Of a stretch of DNA of 64,000 bases, positions 37,726-47,096 are shown piece after piece. Numbering within the stretch: the stretch's first letter is position 1; each line of letters starts with the position of its first letter. The DNA comes from Bordetella avium (GTDB taxonomy: Bacteria > Pseudomonadota > Gammaproteobacteria > Burkholderiales > Burkholderiaceae_B): contig NZ_CP139969.1 in NCBI RefSeq assembly GCF_034424645.1, positions 2,356,001 through 2,420,000 of the forward strand, given 5' to 3'. The notes under the pieces were generated by a model. That model had not been told where the DNA came from, made no database searches, and saw only the letters and a program-made list of their open reading frames with translations. The position numbers were made by a program, and so were the translations under genes.

Positions 37726-37832
37726 CCTTTTGCCAACGTCCGGCTGAAGTGGACCTGATCCGCGTAGCCGCAAAGAAAGCCGACCTCTGCCAAAGGCAAG
37801 CCAGATTCAATCAAATAAAGAGCAGCCTTGCG
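37726..37832 (-). pseudogene. Fragment of an AraC-family regulator
   Basis: The minus strand from 37832 reads RKAALYLIESGLPLAEVGF and then LCGYADQVHFSRTLAKG, which is the second helix-turn-helix of AraC-family regulators (LAEVA..CGFADQSHFSR.FK). The upstream part of the gene and the C-terminal ...G.TP..YR are missing. AraC-type HpaA regulates 4-hydroxyphenylacetate genes in enterics, so this may be a relic of an earlier regulator, but the fragment is too short to assign. Confidence 0.6.
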
Positions 37833-38029
37833 TGCCCTACAGTCCCCACCCCTGCACAATAACTCACACGGTGCTTCAGATCACGCTGCAAAGTGCACAG
37901 TGATATGCCTCGCTCAATTGCCGCCCCCCCTTGCCGAGGGCATACCGATCAGGCCATCGAGAATGACCAAGCTGAGCTGCCTTTGGCGTGAGGCAAACGC
38001 GCTATCGGTATCAGGCCAAGACTTCGCCG

Positions 38030-38439
38030 GAGAATGACCTTATCGCTGATGGGCAGAGCAGGTTGACCCACAAGCCGTGTAACGGGGGCTCTGGCCTGCG
38101 ATTCTTGTACCGGTGCAACGCCCAAGGTTGTGGCGAGAATCACATGCGCGTCTATCGCATCGCGCGGCAGTTGGAGTTGAACTGCGCATCAAATCCGGAA
38201 AACGTTTGATGCGTCAGCCGCCGGAGCCGTTGACGGTGCCATTGACGTTGAATGAGGGCGAGTCAGTGGACTTCATGCGCGACCCGTTGGCTGACCGTAC
38301 GGTATGCCTGGCGGCGTATTGCCTGTTCGAGACCGTCGCCCAAGTCCAAGACTACGCGACAAAACGGCTATGGTCTTACAATCACGAACACCCAAATATT
38401 CCTGTGTCGGCACAGCATATGCTGCCATCGACTCATTAG
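38030..38439 (+). pseudogene. IS3-family OrfB transposase with internal deletion and frameshift
   Basis: Pieces in two plus frames match IS3-family OrfB: NHMRVYRIARQLELN (NHKRVYRIYRELELN), then after a frameshift ELRIKSGKRLMRQPPEPLTVP and SVDFMRDPLADRTV (LRIKPRKRL..., S.DFM.D.L.DGR), then directly the C-terminal ETVAQVQDYATKRLWSYNH. About 140 residues of the DDE core are missing between the last two pieces. It faces away from the cluster, opposite in direction to the IS3 remnant at 24004. Confidence 0.8.
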
Positions 38440-38484
38440 AATTTATACACCTATTAAAAACTGCTTACTGGCTAATAACCTCAC

Positions 38485-40540
38485 GTGTCCGACAACCCTG
38501 CACAGCACCCTGCGGCTGCCGCAAACACTCACCCTAAATACCGCCCAGACATTGATGGACTGCGAGCGATTGCCGTCCTTTCCGTCGTGGGTTTTCATGC
38601 CTTTCCCGCATGGATAAGCGGGGGATTTATCGGTGTTGATGTATTTTTTGTCATTTCCGGCTTCTTGATCTCCACCATCCTCTTCAAAAGCCTAGATGCC
38701 GGAACCTTCAGCTTTAGCGATTTCTACGCCCGACGGATCAAACGGATTTTTCCGGCGCTGCTGCTAGTACTGCTTGCCTGCTATGCATTTGGATGGTTTT
38801 TCTTGATGGCAGGCGAATAACAAACAGCTTGGCAAGCATATCGCCGCCGGCGCAGGCTTTGTCGCCAACCTGGTGTTGTGGTCAGAAGCCGGGTATTTCG
38901 ATAATTCAGCAGACACCAAGCCTTTGCTACACCTCTGGAGCCTGGGTATCGAAGAGCAGTTTTATTTCGTTTGGCCAGTTCTACTTTGGTTTGCCTGGAA
39001 ACACAGGCTCAACCTACTGACCATTACGGTTGTGCTTGCCATCGCCTCATTCGCCCTCAACCTGAAAGGGGTCCAAAACCACCCGGTCGCCACCTTTTAT
39101 TCGCCTCAGACACGTTTCTGGGAGCTGCTGTGCGGCAGCTTGTTAGCTTGGTTCAGCTTGTACAAGGCAGGTGCGTACCAGAGCGGGCGCTTAAAGATAG
39201 ACGGCTGGCTCATCAAGACCTTATACCGAGAAAAAGTCGAAAACGATGGCCACACGCTGGCCAATACGCTGGCATTTCTTGGCTTATTGCTGCTGGCCTA
39301 CGGGTTTTGGCGGATCGACAAAGACGTCACTTTCCCGGGCAAGTGGGCGTTGCTCCCGGTCGCCGGTGCTGTGCTGATCATTGCGGCCGGACACCAAGCC
39401 TGGCCAAACAGAAAGCTGCTATCGAACAAGATAGCCGTGTGGTTCGGATTGATCAGCCTCCCCTTGTACTTATGGCATTGGCCCTTGCTTTCGTTCGCCA
39501 GAATTCTAGAAGGAGGCATGCCTGATCGAAACATACGGATCGCTGCGGCTCTGCTCTCCGTCGCCCTTGCATGGTTAACCTACCGACTGGTCGAGCGCCC
39601 CCTACGGTTTGGTAAGGCAAGCTCTGCTCTGAAGGTATACCTACTGGTGCTATTGGTGGCGGCTATCGGCTACACGGGATACCACACCTACCTGCGCGAC
39701 GGACTCAGTTTCAGATACGACCATACATTTGGGCAACTTGCACAATACAAATACGATTACACCCTCGACTACAGGTCAGGCAGTTGCTTCCTTGACCCTG
39801 AACAAAAATACGATGTGTTCAGCACATGCGATGACAATCCGCAGGCTCTGCCCGCACCAGTAAACGATACAGACGGACTTCTATTATGGGGCGATTCCTA
39901 TGCAGCCCACCTTTATCCTGGCCTAATTCATAGGTTTGGCACTGAATTAAAGATTATTCAACGCACCGCCTCCGCCTGTCCTCCGATCATCGGAGTCGAA
40001 ATACCTGGCCGACCAAACTGCAAGGCGATTAACGACCATATTTTTGAGTGGATTAGTACCAGAAAACCGCGTCAAATCGTCATGGCCGCCAACTGGCTTA
40101 ACCTTAACCATTTGGCCGAGCTGAAAAAAACCATTTCAGAAATCAAGCAGCAGGGAGTTGAAACCATCTATCTAGTCGGCCCTGCGCCTCAATGGTCAAA
40201 CGGCCTGCCGCAACAGTTGGCAAAGGCCTTTCGTTTACGGCCTAGCACAAGCTTTCAAATACCCGAGCGCTTAAAAGAGGGAAAGCCTGAACAACTTATT
40301 ACCCTAGATGCCACCTTTAAGGCAGAAATGCCTGCTCTAGGGGTCAACTACATCTCGATAGCAGACATACTTTGCAATAAGGAAGGTTGCCTAACCAGAA
40401 CAGGACCTGGTGTCGACTCTCTGGTTGCATGGGATGCCGGTCACCTAACCGCAGCGGGATCTATTTATGTGGCCGATAAGTTTCCTGCGTTCACGACCAA
40501 CAAAGAAAAATTCAAACAGCCTTTATCAAATACACATTAA
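38485..40540 (+). pseudogene. OafA/YrhL-type O-acyltransferase with SGNH domain, frameshifted
   Basis: Residues from GTG 38485 give the conserved acyltransferase-3 start ([48 protein letters not shown]) and then stop at TAA 38818. The next frame continues as KQLGKHIAAGAGFVANLVLW and ends at 40540 with a C-terminal SGNH domain (LLLWGDSYAAHL, DAGHLTAAGS). Removing one A at 38819-38820 restores GEYKQLGKH and one 684-residue protein, the usual length. Such enzymes acetylate O-antigen or exopolysaccharide sugars in the periplasm. It is either inactivated or a sequencing error; the site is not a long homopolymer. Confidence 0.88.
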
Positions 40541-41177
40541 TGTAGAGAGGAGACAAACTCGAGCATGCATAAAAAGCGCCGGAGACAGTCCATCGTTGCT
40601 GGAAAAGCCACATGCGCTGCCGCTCGCCCTTTTGCCGCATGTTGCCACCTTGACGCCGAGGGTAATCTTGGCGTGCGCCCCCCTCCACTCAGGCAGGTAA
40701 CTTTGTCTTGCTCATGGCTCAGGGGCGTTGGAGCCCGCGTGCCGGTGGTCGACCGCGGGACTCGGTTGGTCGATGACCGCGAAGAAATAGCGCTTCGGAC
40801 TTGCCAGGCACCAGAAGCCGACGCTGCAGGATGTACTGATACCTAGAAGCGAACGTGCTGCTCAATCACACCAAAGCAGCAACCGCCAATAGCGTTAACA
40901 CCGGCCCGCGCAGCTTGGCTTTCTTTGACCGCAGGCGCATGCTGCTGGGATGCAGAGCCTGGAAGTAACACCGACGCCATGGCTCCTCGGCTACCCCTTG
41001 CCCGACCCCGCCTGGCTGTCGCGGCGCTGCTCCAGAAAGAAGCGCCTCTCTCGACACTCCCTGAACTTCGCGTCTCTCAACCGACTGCCATGAGGCGACA
41101 GCCCAGGTTCTAGACAAAGCGATGAAATTACGCCGCTGAGGCATGCCCGATTTTCATGACTTCCATGCTGTCAACGG
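40541..41177. other. Long space without a recognisable gene
   Basis: 637 nt of mixed composition between the acyltransferase and the GT-C gene. Short frames exist on both strands but none resembles a protein I know. It looks like decayed sequence in an otherwise dense locus. Confidence 0.4.
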
Positions 41178-41196
41178 TTAAACTTGAAAAGTTTAA
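41178..41196. promoter_or_regulatory. Palindrome TTAAACTT-GAA-AAGTTTAA before the GT-C gene
   Basis: Perfect 8-bp arms, 27 nt before ATG 41224, in A+T-rich sequence that probably holds the operon promoter. It could be an operator or a small hairpin in the 5' leader. Confidence 0.4.
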
Positions 41197-41223
41197 GCAT
41201 GATGAAAAAACATAGCTCTTATT

Positions 41224-43059
41224 ATGACTGATAAGCACGGCCAAGCAGCCCCCCTGGCATGCGTGGAAAACGCGTTGCTTGCGCTTTGCGCGACTGGGAC
41301 GGCTCTACTCCTGTGGTGGCTACTCAAGTATAGCAACTATGGCTTCGAGTTCACGGACGAAAGTTTTTACGTGGTTTCGATGGCCAACCCGTTTATCCAC
41401 GACTATTCACACACTCAGTTTGGTTTTGTCTACCACCCGATATACAACTTACTGGGAGGAGACATAGTCAATCTCAGGCAGGCCAATATATTTACTATTT
41501 TTGGACTCGCCTGGGCTTTAGCTTACTTATTTCTTAAACCCATGGCCTCAGAGGTGAAAAACAATCACCTCACACTGCTTGCCGTTACCGCAGGTTTGGC
41601 GACGAGCGCTTTAATCCAGCTTGATGCATGGCTGCTTACGCCGAGCTATAACAGCTTGGCTTTGCAGGCCTTGCTGCTCACTGCGATTGGCATGCTTCTT
41701 TCTGACAACAGCTACCGGCCTGCCAGCCTGACTGGCTGGTCGCTCATCGGCATAGGCGGCTGGCTCGCCTTTATGGCCAAACCCAGCACGGCACTGGCAT
41801 TAGCCTTGGGTGTTTTTTTATATTTAGTCTTTGCACGTAAATTTTCGGCAAGACTTATTCTTATTTCAGTCGCAGTATCAGCTTCGCTTTTGCTTTTCAG
41901 CGCGATGCTTATCGACGGATCGATACTTGAATTTATCAATAGAATAAAAAAATCCATTGAATTCGGCAAAATCCTTGGCAGCGGCCACACCTTGCTGCAC
42001 ATTTTTCGCATTGACAGCTTTCATCTCACAGAGAACACCATTGCTCTCATAGCAACGATTTTCATATCGATATTTGCTTCTATCTATTCCTTATATTCAA
42101 GGAAAAGAATTTTATCGTTAGCTGGTTTTTTAATAGCGACGGGATTTTTTTCCGTTACTGCGCTGGCAACAGTAGGCAATATCGGCCTTGCGCCAGACAC
42201 TGGACCGTTCCGGTCGTTTCTGATTTTTGGTCTTTTTTTCTCGGCGGCAGCCGCAGGCCTGACACTGGGAAAATTTGACCGCCTGAAAAGCATCCCAGCA
42301 CCTCAACGCGCCATTGCATGCTTTTTTTTGGCCACCCCCTATATTTACGCGTTTGGAACCAACGGCAATTATTGGAGCGCAGGCGGCGCTGCAGCAATAT
42401 TCTGGCTATTTTCAGGCTTGATTTTTCTGACGCCTTTGGTCCGCGAGCGCGCTTCATGGCTGGTTTTACTACCTGTGGCAATAGCAACACAGACCATCAC
42501 AGTGGTGCTTTTACAGACCGGCTTTGAAGCACCCTACCGGCAGCCACAAGCCATCAAGCTTAACGACACAGCCGTAACGTTCGGAGCTAAAAAGTCTACG
42601 CTCGTCCTGCCCGACAGTTATGCAAAGTATATTTCCAGCGCTGTAAGCGCCGCAAAGAAAAATGGCTTTACACCTGGGACGCCGGTTATCGATCTGTCCG
42701 GGCAATCACCAGGATTGTTATACGCATTGGGTGCGGAGAGCATCGGACAGGCATGGAATGTCGGCGGATATCCAGGCAGCCTAGACCTCGCGAAAGTTGC
42801 CCTGGAGCGCACACCATGCGAAAAAATCGCTGCCGCCTGGGTATTGCTGGAGCCCGAGGGGCCAAGAAGCATCTCGAATGAACTTATGTCCAGTATCGGA
42901 TCAGCATTCCCGGATGGATATACGCGCGTCGCAGACTGGGAAACAGCTGCAGGCGCAGGTGGATACACCATCCCCCGCCATCAAGAACTATACAAACCGG
43001 ATTCGCCAGCAGAAATTTTAGATAGCTGCAACAAAGTGCGAAAAAAACATCAAGGTTAA
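41224..43059 (+). CDS. Polytopic membrane protein, GT-C-type glycosyltransferase candidate
   Basis: A 611-residue protein with about eleven to thirteen membrane segments in the first 430 residues and a C-terminal soluble part of about 170. The first external loop has NYGFEFTDESFYVVSMANPF, an acidic Asp-Glu pair where GT-C enzymes (ArnT/PMT/Gtr types) keep their catalytic acid. I do not recognise a closer family. With GtrA and a GtrB-like GT2 downstream, it is a good candidate for the periplasmic transferase that moves the lipid-linked sugar to its acceptor. No Shine-Dalgarno is obvious. It lies 3 nt before rfbF. Confidence 0.65.
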   Translation: MTDKHGQAAPLACVENALLALCATGTALLLWWLLKYSNYGFEFTDESFYVVSMANPFIHDYSHTQFGFVYHPIYNLLGGDIVNLRQANIFTIFGLAWALAYLFLKPMASEVKNNHLTLLAVTAGLATSALIQLDAWLLTPSYNSLALQALLLTAIGMLLSDNSYRPASLTGWSLIGIGGWLAFMAKPSTALALALGVFLYLVFARKFSARLILISVAVSASLLLFSAMLIDGSILEFINRIKKSIEFGKILGSGHTLLHIFRIDSFHLTENTIALIATIFISIFASIYSLYSRKRILSLAGFLIATGFFSVTALATVGNIGLAPDTGPFRSFLIFGLFFSAAAAGLTLGKFDRLKSIPAPQRAIACFFLATPYIYAFGTNGNYWSAGGAAAIFWLFSGLIFLTPLVRERASWLVLLPVAIATQTITVVLLQTGFEAPYRQPQAIKLNDTAVTFGAKKSTLVLPDSYAKYISSAVSAAKKNGFTPGTPVIDLSGQSPGLLYALGAESIGQAWNVGGYPGSLDLAKVALERTPCEKIAAAWVLLEPEGPRSISNELMSSIGSAFPDGYTRVADWETAAGAGGYTIPRHQELYKPDSPAEILDSCNKVRKKHQG

Positions 43060-43062
43060 ATT

Positions 43063-43848
43063 ATGAAAGCAGTAATTCTTGCCGGTGGTCTCGGGACTAG
43101 GCTCTCCGAGGAGACGCATCTCAAACCCAAGCCCATGGTAGAGATAGGCGGAAAGCCTATCCTCTGGCACATAATGAAAATTTATTCATCCTATGGCGTG
43201 AATGATTTTATTATCTGCCTGGGTTACAAGGGATACATAGTAAAAGAGTATTTTGCCAACTACTTTCTACATATGTCGGACGTAACGTTCGATATGCAGA
43301 AAAATTCGATGCAAGTTCATCAGAACAATGCCGAACCATGGCGGGTAACATTGGTGGATACGGGCGAAAGCACCATGACCGGGGGGCGCTTAAAGCGGGT
43401 GGCGGAGTACCTGCGCGACGAAGATGCCTTCTGCTTCACCTATGGGGATGGCGTCAGTGACGTGAACATCGGTGAGCTGTTGCGCTTTCATCGCGAAAAA
43501 GGAGCCATGGCCACGGTAACCGCCACCTTCCCTCCCGGACGCTTTGGCGCGCTGCGTTTCGATGGGGACAGGGTAATGAGTTTCCAGGAAAAGCCCGCTG
43601 GTGATGGCGCAATGATCAACGGCGGCTTTTTCGTGCTGTCGCCCAAGGTCATTGATCTGCTGACTGACGACAGCACCGTCTGGGAGCATGGCCCGCTCGA
43701 ACAGCTGGCCGCCAGGGGCGAACTCGTTGCATTCCGACATACCGGGTTCTGGCAGCCGATGGATACCCTGCGCGATAAAAACCATCTCGAAGAATTATGG
43801 CAGACAGGCAAGGCACCTTGGAAGGTCTGGAATCATGATAAAGCCTGA
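43063..43848 (+). CDS. rfbF: Glucose-1-phosphate cytidylyltransferase
   Basis: A 261-residue nucleotidyltransferase making CDP-glucose. It has [18 protein letters not shown] with the nucleotide loop, [29 protein letters not shown] with the metal Asp, and the CDP-type [13 protein letters not shown] ending. It is the entry step to CDP-linked deoxysugars (abequose, paratose, tyvelose, yersiniose and others). It overlaps rfbG by 14 nt. Confidence 0.95.
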   Translation: MKAVILAGGLGTRLSEETHLKPKPMVEIGGKPILWHIMKIYSSYGVNDFIICLGYKGYIVKEYFANYFLHMSDVTFDMQKNSMQVHQNNAEPWRVTLVDTGESTMTGGRLKRVAEYLRDEDAFCFTYGDGVSDVNIGELLRFHREKGAMATVTATFPPGRFGALRFDGDRVMSFQEKPAGDGAMINGGFFVLSPKVIDLLTDDSTVWEHGPLEQLAARGELVAFRHTGFWQPMDTLRDKNHLEELWQTGKAPWKVWNHDKA

Positions 43849-44920
43849 ATTCTGGGCCGGCCGCCGCGTGCTCCTTACCGGCCACACCGGGTTCAAAGGA
43901 AGCTGGCTATCGCTATGGCTGACCCAGATGGGCGCGCAGGTCACCGGCATGGCGCTGGCACCGGAAACACAGCCCGACCTGTTCGGGGTGGCAAGCGCCG
44001 GTGCGGGCATGACATCTATCATTGGCGACATCCGCAATGCCGAACGGGTACTCGAGACGGTGCAGGCGGCCAAGCCTGAAATCATCATCCACATGGCCGC
44101 GCAACCGCTGGTCAGATACTCCTACACGCACCCCGTCGACACGTATGCAACCAACGTGATGGGTACCGTGCATGTGCTTGAAACGCTGCGTCATGTACCA
44201 GGGGTAAGAGCCGTGGTGGTCGTGACCAGCGATAAATGCTATGAGAACCGGGAAACACGGCGTCCTTTCCTCGAGGACGATCCCATGGGGGGACACGATC
44301 CCTACAGCAGCAGCAAGGGTTGCGCTGAACTTGTCACAACCGCCTATCGGAATTCCTATTTTTCGCCAAGCGCTTACGGCTCCCACGGCGTGGCAGTCGC
44401 ATCGGCTCGGGCTGGCAACGTCATCGGAGGCGGTGACTGGGCGCAAGACCGGCTTATCCCCGACATTATGCGCGCGATCGGCGCAGGCCAGGCTGTGCAC
44501 ATCAGGTCACCAAACGCCATCCGACCCTGGCAACATGTGCTCGAACCTCTGAGCGGGTATTTGATGCTGGCCCAGGCTTTGTATGAGCGCGGAGCGGAAT
44601 TCGCCGACGCCTGGAATTTTGGCCCTGCGGCCACGGATGCAAGACCTGTTCAGTGGATTGTCGAACAACTGGTCATGGCATGGGGGCCGCCGGCTCGCTG
44701 GACGCTCGATCAAGATGCGCACCCACACGAGGCGCATCTCTTGATGCTGGACTCGACCAAGGCCAGCAGAGAACTGGGCTGGAAGCCTGTTTGGTCTCTC
44801 GAGCAAACGCTTTCGCGTATCGTGGCATGGCATAAAGCGCATTTGGCGGGTGCCGACATGCGGGAAATCTGCCTCAAGGAAATAGCGGCCTATAGCCATG
44901 ACACAGCACAGGCAGGGTAA
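43835..44920 (+). CDS. rfbG: CDP-glucose 4,6-dehydratase
   Basis: A 361-residue extended SDR turning CDP-glucose into CDP-4-keto-6-deoxyglucose. The NAD motif is [14 protein letters not shown], the active site [10 protein letters not shown] and [11 protein letters not shown] (YxxxK), with the [14 protein letters not shown] segment typical of the CDP type. ATG 43835 is used; the open frame upstream lies inside rfbF. No rfbH (3-dehydratase) follows, so the route departs from the classical 3,6-dideoxyhexose pathway after this step. Confidence 0.95.
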   Translation: MIKPEFWAGRRVLLTGHTGFKGSWLSLWLTQMGAQVTGMALAPETQPDLFGVASAGAGMTSIIGDIRNAERVLETVQAAKPEIIIHMAAQPLVRYSYTHPVDTYATNVMGTVHVLETLRHVPGVRAVVVVTSDKCYENRETRRPFLEDDPMGGHDPYSSSKGCAELVTTAYRNSYFSPSAYGSHGVAVASARAGNVIGGGDWAQDRLIPDIMRAIGAGQAVHIRSPNAIRPWQHVLEPLSGYLMLAQALYERGAEFADAWNFGPAATDARPVQWIVEQLVMAWGPPARWTLDQDAHPHEAHLLMLDSTKASRELGWKPVWSLEQTLSRIVAWHKAHLAGADMREICLKEIAAYSHDTAQAG

Positions 44921-45262
44921 GGGGTAGTTTTACTGACACAAGTCGCGCTCATCACACGCCTGCCTTCCCGACAGCGGCACGCTGGACCACGCCTTTCAGA
45001 AGGCATCTGTCGGGGCTTACGATGCGGGACTAGCGCGATAGAACGGGTATGACTGAAGGACTTGGCAAGTAATGCCCAGCTGTCGTGGCACTGTAGCCGC
45101 ACACATCCCGCAGCAGGCCTGTCCGATGCCTGTCGTGGGGATATTCAACCTTAAGTACTTTTTTCTGGCGGCAGCGCAATGCGTTGGTCTATTAAAAACC
45201 AAGGCAATGAAACAAGCCACCAGCGTTAAGAAATTTGATTTCTATAGAAAGGAAAACTAACA
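44921..45262. other. 342-nt space between rfbG and the sulfotransferase gene
   Basis: No convincing frame. A run of A+T with TTGGT..ACCAA arms near 45183-45202 precedes the AAGGAAAA ribosome site of the next gene, so a separate promoter is possible here. Confidence 0.35.
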
Positions 45263-46216
45263 ATGAGCAAGTTCAACTTCGTGATGGTGTCCGCCGGCTT
45301 TGAGCACGGAGGCAATGTGACCCATCGCCATTTGGATGGCCATCCGGATCTCCTGGTTTATCCCTTCGAATCGCAGCTCGGCAACCGCAACTTCAACGAC
45401 TTCCTGGCGTCGGTCGAGCGGGTGCAATATCGCTACCCCGAATTCCCTGAAGGTCTTCGTCCCGCTGAACTCTATGAGCAAATGATCGATGAGGAAATGA
45501 AGACCTTTCTTCGCAAACGAAACGGCTCGAAGTTTAAGGACGCGAACCTGGAACTGATCGAGGCAGATCGCCTGGCAGCGTTCGAAAGCCTGCTCGGAAC
45601 TGCGGACTTTTATCCCCGTGCGAAAGTCGTGGAAGCGTTTTTCCGCGCCACATTCATGGCATGGAAAAACTACTACACCGCCCCACGCGAGGACATGGCC
45701 TATGTGGGCTATTCCCCTGCAATCGGCATTGACGCGGATCGTATCGTTCGTGACTTTCCCAATGCCCGGATCATGCACATCGTGCGCAACCCCTTCTCTG
45801 CCTATCGCGACACGAAACGCCGCCCCTTCCCCCAGCCCTTGAGCAAATATCTCATCACCTGGAATATCTATCATTCCACGGTCGAAATGTATGCCAAGAT
45901 GCACCCGGAAAACGTGCGTATCTTCCGCTACGAGGATCTGGTCGCCGACAAGCGCAATTTCATGCAGAACGTCGCTGACTTTATCGGTGTGCCGTTCTCC
46001 GAAACCATGCTTTATCCGAGCTGGAACGGTGTTGAAATCAAGGACAATATCGCTCCCTGGGGCACCGTGCTGAAAAGCACCGCAGAATATAACGAGTCGA
46101 TCATTGATGAATTGAGCGATGCCGAGAAAGCGCAAATTGCTCAAGGCACCTCTGCACTGGCCCGTCACTTTGGCTACGACCAGGTCGACTACCTGAAGAA
46201 GTATTACGGTGCTTAG
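45263..46216 (+). CDS. Sulfotransferase-family protein
   Basis: A 317-residue protein with the layout of PAPS-dependent sulfotransferases: an N-terminal strand-loop followed by THRHLDGHPDLLVYP (family ..LL..HP.....), and a 3'-phosphate-binding segment IMHIVRNPFSAYRDTKRR, then RIFRYEDLVADKRNFMQNVADFIGVPF. The phosphosulfate loop (GFEHGGNVTHRH) lacks the usual K/R-SGTT form, so activity on PAPS is uncertain. In a glycan locus it could sulfate a sugar. It overlaps the next gene by 8 nt. Confidence 0.75.
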   Translation: MSKFNFVMVSAGFEHGGNVTHRHLDGHPDLLVYPFESQLGNRNFNDFLASVERVQYRYPEFPEGLRPAELYEQMIDEEMKTFLRKRNGSKFKDANLELIEADRLAAFESLLGTADFYPRAKVVEAFFRATFMAWKNYYTAPREDMAYVGYSPAIGIDADRIVRDFPNARIMHIVRNPFSAYRDTKRRPFPQPLSKYLITWNIYHSTVEMYAKMHPENVRIFRYEDLVADKRNFMQNVADFIGVPFSETMLYPSWNGVEIKDNIAPWGTVLKSTAEYNESIIDELSDAEKAQIAQGTSALARHFGYDQVDYLKKYYGA

Positions 46217-47096
46217 CAAGCTTAGGTACGGCGGAACTGAATCCCGCCCAACTGGCGAAGTCGAGCAAGATCTGCTGACATCAGATCTCAGATCCTTGTT
46301 CGGCACCAACCTGGCCGGGCTGACGCCTGTTCCGGGAGGTACGCTGGGGGTGGGTTTCAAGGCGAACTTGAATGGTCAGGCGCGGTTCTTCAAGACCCAC
46401 GCCCTCCCCTCAGGCCGTCTCACTTTGAAGCGAGAGGCCGAATTCCTAAAGGTAACGGCGCTCGCGCAAACGGACCCGCAGCTCGTGCATAGGGTGCAAG
46501 GCAGTTCCGAGCGGACATGGTTGCACACCAGGCTGCTTTCGCCTTGCGCCTCGCCAAGTCCGCCAAGCGTAAGGGCTCTGATAGCCGAATATGAAGCGCA
46601 GCTGCGCAAGCACCCGGAACTCGCCGGTGTCGTACCTGCCTCAGACAGCATCCATGAGTTGCTGGCGAGGGCAACGCCGGCGTTGGATTTCCTGGCTGGC
46701 GCGAATCTGCTCTCGCCCCTTGTGACCGATACCGCGCGCGCCGCGCTCGATCGTCTGCAGGGGATCAGCGCAGACCTTTCTTTACAGCTATGCCACGGTG
46801 ATCTCGGGCCTGCCAACATCATGAGTGATGGCGGCTCACTCGTTGCGCTGGACTGGGAAGATGCTTTCTGGGGCATCGCTGGATACGACTACTTGTATTG
46901 GCTGACTTTTTTCCAGAACAGAAAGTGGTTGTCGAAAGCAGCACTCGGCCACACTCCCCTTGAGCCTTCCCAGGAGATTGCGCTGATGGCGCTTATCCTA
47001 TTGCTGAAGTCCTGGATGTCGGTACGCAACGGCAGCTATCTCTGCAATACCCTCACGATCGAGCAACGTTTGCTGGAGGTTTTTAATCTTGATTGA
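46209..47096 (+). CDS. Aminoglycoside-phosphotransferase-fold kinase
   Basis: A 295-residue protein with the APH/choline-kinase core: catalytic LCHGDLGPANIM (HxDxxxxN) and the metal-binding VALDWEDAFWGIAGYDYLYW. The N-terminal lobe (GGTLGVGFKANLNGQARFFKTH) supplies the nucleotide-binding strands and Lys. Such kinases in glycan loci phosphorylate sugars, choline or ethanolamine; antibiotic resistance is unlikely here. GTG start at 46209 within the sulfotransferase end, and its own end overlaps the next gene by 8 nt. Confidence 0.72.
   Translation: MLSKLRYGGTESRPTGEVEQDLLTSDLRSLFGTNLAGLTPVPGGTLGVGFKANLNGQARFFKTHALPSGRLTLKREAEFLKVTALAQTDPQLVHRVQGSSERTWLHTRLLSPCASPSPPSVRALIAEYEAQLRKHPELAGVVPASDSIHELLARATPALDFLAGANLLSPLVTDTARAALDRLQGISADLSLQLCHGDLGPANIMSDGGSLVALDWEDAFWGIAGYDYLYWLTFFQNRKWLSKAALGHTPLEPSQEIALMALILLLKSWMSVRNGSYLCNTLTIEQRLLEVFNLD

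Noticed and set aside
40866..41144. Small minus-strand frame ending in a hydrophobic stretch (GPVLTLLAVAALV)
   Set aside because: It resembles a truncated signal peptide but stops at once, with no ribosome site or neighbours to support it.
45257..46360. A 367-residue open frame opposite the sulfotransferase gene
   Set aside because: The plus strand has the family motifs, a ribosome site and operon context; the minus frame has none.
46209..47096. APH-fold gene as an antibiotic-resistance determinant
   Set aside because: The context is a glycan operon with overlapping genes, and the similarity is only to the general kinase fold.
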